Assembly: GCA_022360595.1 (NCBI GenBank)
Contig: JAKSCN010000407.1
Location: forward strand, 1 to 10,267
DNA: 10,267 nt
Origin: Chromatiales bacterium
Lineage (GTDB): Bacteria > Pseudomonadota > Gammaproteobacteria > Chromatiales > Chromatiaceae
Direction: 5' to 3'
The notes below the pieces were generated by a model. That model was not told the origin of the DNA, ran no database searches, and saw only the letters and a list, made by a program, of their open reading frames with translations. The position numbers were made by a program, and so were the translations under genes. Positions within the stretch are counted from its first letter, which is position 1; each line of letters opens with the position of its first letter. Below, piece after piece: positions 7,044 to 10,267 of the stretch.

Positions 7044-8386
7044 TGCAGCAACCTCCCCACAGCTCCCATAAACTGCTCACCACGCTGTTCATAGTTATCA
7101 AACATATCAAAGCTGGCGCACGCCGGAGAGAGCAACACCTGATCACCCGGTCGGGCCTGCTTGGCCGCCAACGCTACCGCTTGATCCAGATCATCGGCAA
7201 GCGCCACCGGTACGGCATCGGCAATGGCCTGTTGTAGCTGATCCGCAGCTTCACCAATCAGCACCACCGCTCGAGTGGTCTCGGCAATTGTCGGAATCAG
7301 ATCCGCAAAATCAGCGCCTTTCGACTGACCGCCTGCGATCAGCACCGTACGACAGGAACCTTCTGCCTGAAAACCACGAAGCGCCGCGACAGTAGCTCCT
7401 ACATTGGTCGCTTTGGAGTCGTTGTACCAACGCACCCCATCGCACTCCGCAACAAACTCAGTCCGGTGGGGCAACCCCCGGAACTCCGGCAATGCCGTCA
7501 GCATGGCCAGCATCGGCAATCCCAACGCCGTCCCCATCGCAAGAGCCGCCAAGGCATTGGCCACATTGTGGGTGCCCGGAATCTTCAGGACTGAAACAGC
7601 CAGCAGATCCTGCTGCTCATAACCGATCCACAACTCACCGGCCACCTCATGCACACCAAAGGTACGTTCAGCCGGCTTACCCAGGGTGTAGAAAATGTCA
7701 TTCTCCCCGCCCCGACGCATCGCCATCACCATCGGATCATCAAGATTGAATACATTCTGCTTGGCGTTTTGGTAGACAACCGCTTTGGTGTCGGCGTAAT
7801 CCTGCAGACCAGTGTAGCGATCCATGTGATCGGCGGAGACATTCAGTACAGTCGCCGTCTCAGCCGCTAGAGAGTAGGTGGTCTCCAACTGAAAGCTGGA
7901 GAGTTCGACCACGTAGAGTTTCGCCTCCGGATCGAGAATATCCAACGCAGGATCACCCAGGTTGCCGCCAACACGCACGTTGCGTCCGGCGCAGTCGGCC
8001 ATCTGCCCCAACAAAGTAGTTACTGTACTCTTACCGTTAGAACCGGTAATTGCCGCAATAGGCGCTTGGGCGTGACGGGCAAAGAGTTCGATATCGCCAA
8101 GCACCTCAACACCACGCTCACGTGCAGCAGCGATCAAGGGGTGATGAACCGATACCCCTGGGCTGACCACCAACAGATCAGCAGCCGCAAAAGCGGCCTC
8201 ATCAAAGCCGCCAAGAAACAGCGCGGTATCTGGCAGCGTTTCACGCAATTTATCTAAGCCGGGGGGATTCTCACGGCTATCGGTAATGGCAACGGCAATA
8301 CCTTGCGCGGCCAAAAAACGCGCACAGGAAAGTCCAGTCTTCCCGAGACCAACGATCAACACCTTCTGATCAGCTGTTATTTCCAT
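7040..8386 (-). CDS. murD: UDP-N-acetylmuramoyl-L-alanine--D-glutamate ligase MurD
   Basis: MurD adds D-Glu to UDP-MurNAc-L-Ala with ATP in the cytoplasm. From the chosen start the protein has 448 residues (438 in E. coli) and begins MEITADQKVLIVGLGKTGLS, the expected N-terminal Rossmann strand. The P-loop GSNGKST is at 115-121, ELSSFQLE at 161-168, NVSADHMDR at 182-190, K201 is the likely carbamylated lysine (Lys198 in E. coli), HNVANALAA is at 273-281, HRTE at 307-310, NDSKATN at 322-328 and LLSPACASFDMFDNY at 418-432. The reading frame stays open to an ATG at 8512, inside mraY, and two ATGs at 8422 and 8416 follow the mraY stop. The ATG at 8386 is preferred because AGG lies 5 nt upstream and the extra residues have no counterpart in MurD; 8422 is the next best, 2 nt after the mraY stop. 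The stop overlaps ftsW by 4 nt. Confidence 0.95.
   Translation of the reverse strand: MEITADQKVLIVGLGKTGLSCARFLAAQGIAVAITDSRENPPGLDKLRETLPDTALFLGGFDEAAFAAADLLVVSPGVSVHHPLIAAARERGVEVLGDIELFARHAQAPIAAITGSNGKSTVTTLLGQMADCAGRNVRVGGNLGDPALDILDPEAKLYVVELSSFQLETTYSLAAETATVLNVSADHMDRYTGLQDYADTKAVVYQNAKQNVFNLDDPMVMAMRRGGENDIFYTLGKPAERTFGVHEVAGELWIGYEQQDLLAVSVLKIPGTHNVANALAALAMGTALGLPMLAMLTALPEFRGLPHRTEFVAECDGVRWYNDSKATNVGATVAALRGFQAEGSCRTVLIAGGQSKGADFADLIPTIAETTRAVVLIGEAADQLQQAIADAVPVALADDLDQAVALAAKQARPGDQVLLSPACASFDMFDNYEQRGEQFMGAVGRLLQ
7052..7058 (-). promoter_or_regulatory. Ribosome binding site supporting a GTG start for ftsW
   Basis: GGGGAGG within the last murD codons, 8 nt before GTG at 7043. 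Its strength and spacing support the non-ATG start. Confidence 0.8.
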
Positions 8387-8424
8387 ATTTACCTGTCTAC
8401 CTATTGCCTGCGACATCGACATAT

Positions 8425-9507
8425 TTAGCGAATCTTCAGACTCGCCAATCCAATCAACACCAGAATTACAGTCACAATCCAAAACCGAACGATCACCCGC
8501 GGTTCCGGCCACCCCTTCAACTCAAAATGGTGATGCAGCGGCGCCATGCGAAAAATACGCCGCCCCGTCAATTTGAAGGAGGCAACCTGAAGCATCACCG
8601 AGATGGTCTCCATCACAAATACGCCGCCCATAATCAGCAACACCAGCTCCTGGCGCACCACTACTGCCACAATGCCGAGCGCCGCACCCAGCGCCAACGC
8701 CCCTACATCGCCCATAAAGACCTGGGCGGGATAGGCGTTGAACCAGAGAAAACCGAGACCTGCCCCAACCAGGGCGCCACAGAAGACCACCACCTCACCG
8801 ACACCTGGCAGATGGGGAATCAACAAATAATTAGAGATCTGGGCATGACCCGAGACATAGGCAAAGATACCCAGCGCACCGGCCACCAGCACCGTCGGCA
8901 TAATCGCCAGGCCATCCAGCCCATCGGTCAGATTGACCGCATTACTGGAGCCGACCACCACAAAATAGGTGAAGATGATGAACCAAGGTCCCATGTCGAT
9001 CACCACCTGCTTAAAGAAAGGGATGATCAACTGCGTTTCAGCAGGCAGCCCGGCGGTGCTATAGAGGGCATAAGCCGCTCCCAACCCGACCACCGACTGC
9101 CAGAAATATTTGTAGCGCGCCGCCAACCCCTTCGGGTCATTCAGCACTAGCTTTTTGTAGTCATCGTAGAATCCGATAATGCCGAACAGCAGGGTAACGA
9201 TGATCACCACCCAGACATAGCGACTACCCAGGTTGGACCAGAGCAAGGTACTGACCGAGACCGCCACCAACAGCAGCGCCCCCCCCATGGTCGGCGTGCC
9301 TGCCTTGGTCAAGTGCGTTTCCGGCCCATCATCGCGTATCGGCTGGCCAATCTGGTGCACCGTGAGACGGCGAATCATCATCGGCCCAACCAGGAAAGAG
9401 ATCACCAACGCTGTCAGTACCCCGAGAATCGCCCGCAACGTCAGGTATTGGAAGACGTTAAACCCACTATCGAACTCCGCCAGATACTCTGCCAAAAGAA
9501 GCAGCAT
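8425..9507 (-). CDS. mraY: Phospho-N-acetylmuramoyl-pentapeptide-transferase MraY
   Basis: MraY is the polytopic inner-membrane enzyme that transfers phospho-MurNAc-pentapeptide to undecaprenyl phosphate, forming lipid I for MurG. The 360 residues are the same length as E. coli MraY and co-linear with it. D115 and D116 in GFYDDYKKL, N192 and D195 in NLTDGLDGLA (192-201), D267 in FMGDVGAL and the histidine triplet in PLHHHFELKGWPEPRV (323-338) are all present, so an active enzyme is expected. About ten membrane segments can be read. The ATG directly follows the stop of the upstream ORF (TGAATG) and has GGAGG 8 nt ahead. Nothing is unusual in the protein. Confidence 0.98.
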   Translation of the reverse strand: MLLLLAEYLAEFDSGFNVFQYLTLRAILGVLTALVISFLVGPMMIRRLTVHQIGQPIRDDGPETHLTKAGTPTMGGALLLVAVSVSTLLWSNLGSRYVWVVIIVTLLFGIIGFYDDYKKLVLNDPKGLAARYKYFWQSVVGLGAAYALYSTAGLPAETQLIIPFFKQVVIDMGPWFIIFTYFVVVGSSNAVNLTDGLDGLAIMPTVLVAGALGIFAYVSGHAQISNYLLIPHLPGVGEVVVFCGALVGAGLGFLWFNAYPAQVFMGDVGALALGAALGIVAVVVRQELVLLIMGGVFVMETISVMLQVASFKLTGRRIFRMAPLHHHFELKGWPEPRVIVRFWIVTVILVLIGLASLKIR

Positions 9508-10266
9508 TCAGAGACCCTCCCCATTAACCAATGCGTTTACTACCTGCTCCATCGCTGCGCTTCTCGATCCCTTAACGAGAACCGTATCTGTTGCACCCAG
9601 CTCACCATTCAGCACTGCCAGCAGCTCGCTCTGATCAGCAAACGCCCGGGCACCCTCACCAAAAGCCTCAGCCGCCACGGCGGCACCGCCAACGGTATAA
9701 AGTGATGAGACTTTCCCCGCCTTGGCATTCTGCGCCAACTCCCGATAAAAGCTGTCGGCACCAGCCCCCAGCTCGGCCAACTCACCCAGCACCAGAAAAC
9801 GCCGCCCCGGCGCTGTTGCCAACACCTCAATGGCGGCATTCACCGACTCCGGGTTGGCGTTATAACTATCATCGATGACCGCCGCACCCGATGCGGCACG
9901 TTTGAACTGCAGACGTCCCGCCACAGGCTCGATAGCACTAAAGCCATCCGTAATCTTTTTGCGGTTCAATCCCAGTTGCAGCGCCACGGCAATGGCCGCA
10001 GTGGCATTCAAAAGGTTGTGCAGACCGGGCATGGGAAGCGACAGACCGTCAATGCGGTCCATCTCGCTGGTCCCACGGCGGCGCAGCTCCACCGCAAAGC
10101 GGGAGACCGGGCCGTCCATCACCACATCCACGGCGCGCACATCGGCCTGCGGGTTCTGGCCGTAGGTGACGAGCCGCCGGTCGGTGACGCGCGAGACCAG
10201 CGCCTGCACCTCGGGATGATCGATGCAGGCGACACCAAAGCCGTAGAACGGCACGTTCTCGACGAA
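9508..10266 (-). CDS. Partial Mur ligase: MurC-like central domain joined in frame to MurF C-terminal domain
   Basis: The frame is open to the right window edge, with no true start inside; a GTG at 10254 is only the Val of a FVENVPFYGFG stretch. Numbering from that Val, residues 1 to about 90 (PFYGFGVACIDHPEVQALV, VTYGQNPQADVRAVDV, LPMPGLHNLLNATAAIAVAL) are the central domain of a MurC and line up with MurC residues 220-304 in this window (LPFYGLAVLCVDDPEV, NMPGLHNVLNALAGIAVAL). From about residue 96 it is MurF: AIEPVAGRLQ (108-116), VIDDSYNANPESVNAAIEVL (126-145), VLGELAELG (155-163) and LVKGSRSAAMEQVV (226-239). The MurF end abuts mraY, exactly where murF belongs. MurF normally adds D-Ala-D-Ala to the UDP-MurNAc-tripeptide and is about 450 residues with its own substrate and ATPase domains. 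The upstream part is high in GC (about 68%) against about 53% just below the join. I infer an assembly chimera as most likely; a real hybrid or gene conversion cannot be ruled out from this window. Confidence 0.85.
   Translation of the reverse strand, partial: FVENVPFYGFGVACIDHPEVQALVSRVTDRRLVTYGQNPQADVRAVDVVMDGPVSRFAVELRRRGTSEMDRIDGLSLPMPGLHNLLNATAAIAVALQLGLNRKKITDGFSAIEPVAGRLQFKRAASGAAVIDDSYNANPESVNAAIEVLATAPGRRFLVLGELAELGAGADSFYRELAQNAKAGKVSSLYTVGGAAVAAEAFGEGARAFADQSELLAVLNGELGATDTVLVKGSRSAAMEQVVNALVNGEGL
9516..9520 (-). promoter_or_regulatory. Ribosome binding site of mraY
   Basis: GGAGG, within a longer GGGGAGGG, 8 nt before the mraY ATG and inside the last codons of the MurF-type ORF. 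It is among the strongest sites in the window. Confidence 0.8.
9960..10040 (-). other. Putative chimeric junction between MurC-like and MurF-like sequence
   Basis: The switch of family identity falls in the segment coding PMPGLHNLLNATAAIAVALQLG and the few residues after it, the conserved end of the Mur ligase ATPase domain shared by MurC, MurD and MurF. By hand count, bases 10021-10267 have 167 G or C of 247 (about 68%), while 9901-10020 have 64 of 120 (about 53%) and 9541-9780 have 144 of 240 (60%). The exact breakpoint cannot be fixed because both families share the motif. No direct repeat, insertion sequence end or frameshift is visible at the join. Confidence 0.6.
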
Positions 10267-10267
10267 C

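Noticed and set aside
7040..8512. A 490-residue MurD starting at 8512
   Set aside because: It would overlap mraY by 88 nt and add 42 residues with no MurD counterpart. The ATG at 8386 has a ribosome binding site and gives a normal length.
58..10165. Numerous plus-strand ORFs of 60 to 300 codons, the longest at 5901-6809
   Set aside because: All lie antisense to conserved dcw genes, show no family motif, and have the biased composition (rich in His, Gln, Pro and Arg) expected of antisense shadows.
9508..10254. A complete 248-residue protein starting at GTG 10254
   Set aside because: The frame continues to the window edge through FVEN, and this GTG falls inside a conserved MurC segment with no ribosome binding site, so the gene is cut by the edge.
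1..10267. CRISPR arrays, tRNA or rRNA genes, insertion sequences, prophage or defence genes
   Set aside because: I saw no repeat-spacer pattern, RNA gene or transposase motif. Nearly every base is accounted for by conserved dcw genes.

Overview
This window is a stretch of the division and cell wall (dcw) gene cluster of a bacterium, read entirely from the minus strand. In transcription order (right to left) it holds a partial murF-type ORF, mraY, murD, ftsW, murG, murC, murB, ddlB, ftsQ and the 5' part of ftsA. The order and protein types are those of a Gammaproteobacterium: MraY is 360 residues and co-linear with the E. coli enzyme, and murG-murC-ddlB-ftsQ-ftsA run as in E. coli. A short type MurB sits between murC and ddlB, where E. 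coli K-12 has none. Base composition is moderately GC-rich, and nothing in the sequence allows a confident genus call.

Layout: the genes are packed nearly edge to edge. murD/ftsW (GTGA), murG/murC (ATGA) and murB/ddlB (ATGA) overlap by 4 nt, ddlB/ftsQ overlap by 1 nt, ftsW/murG overlap by 16 nt, and murF/mraY and ftsQ/ftsA abut exactly. mraY and murD are separated by 38 nt if murD starts at 8386. The only real gap is 141 nt between murC and murB. I see no promoter, terminator, RNA gene, mobile element or CRISPR array. The many plus-strand ORFs are antisense shadows.

Function: the products cover peptidoglycan precursor synthesis from UDP-MurNAc to lipid II (MurB, MurC, MurD, MurF, Ddl in the cytoplasm; MraY and MurG at the membrane). 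They also include the SEDS glycosyltransferase FtsW and the divisome proteins FtsQ and FtsA. Translational coupling across the overlaps would keep their amounts matched.

The one striking anomaly is at the right edge. The ORF at 9508-10266 has a C-terminal part that is clearly MurF, as expected next to mraY. Its N-terminal part (from about 10015 to the window end) instead looks like the central domain of a MurC, resembling alphaproteobacterial MurC more than the intact MurC in this same window. GC content jumps from about 53% to about 68% by hand count at the same place. Either this is a chimeric join in the assembly at the motif shared by Mur ligases, or it is a real in-frame MurC-MurF hybrid. 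The artefact is the more economical reading. Everything else is ordinary housekeeping sequence, and I did not find an undescribed system.
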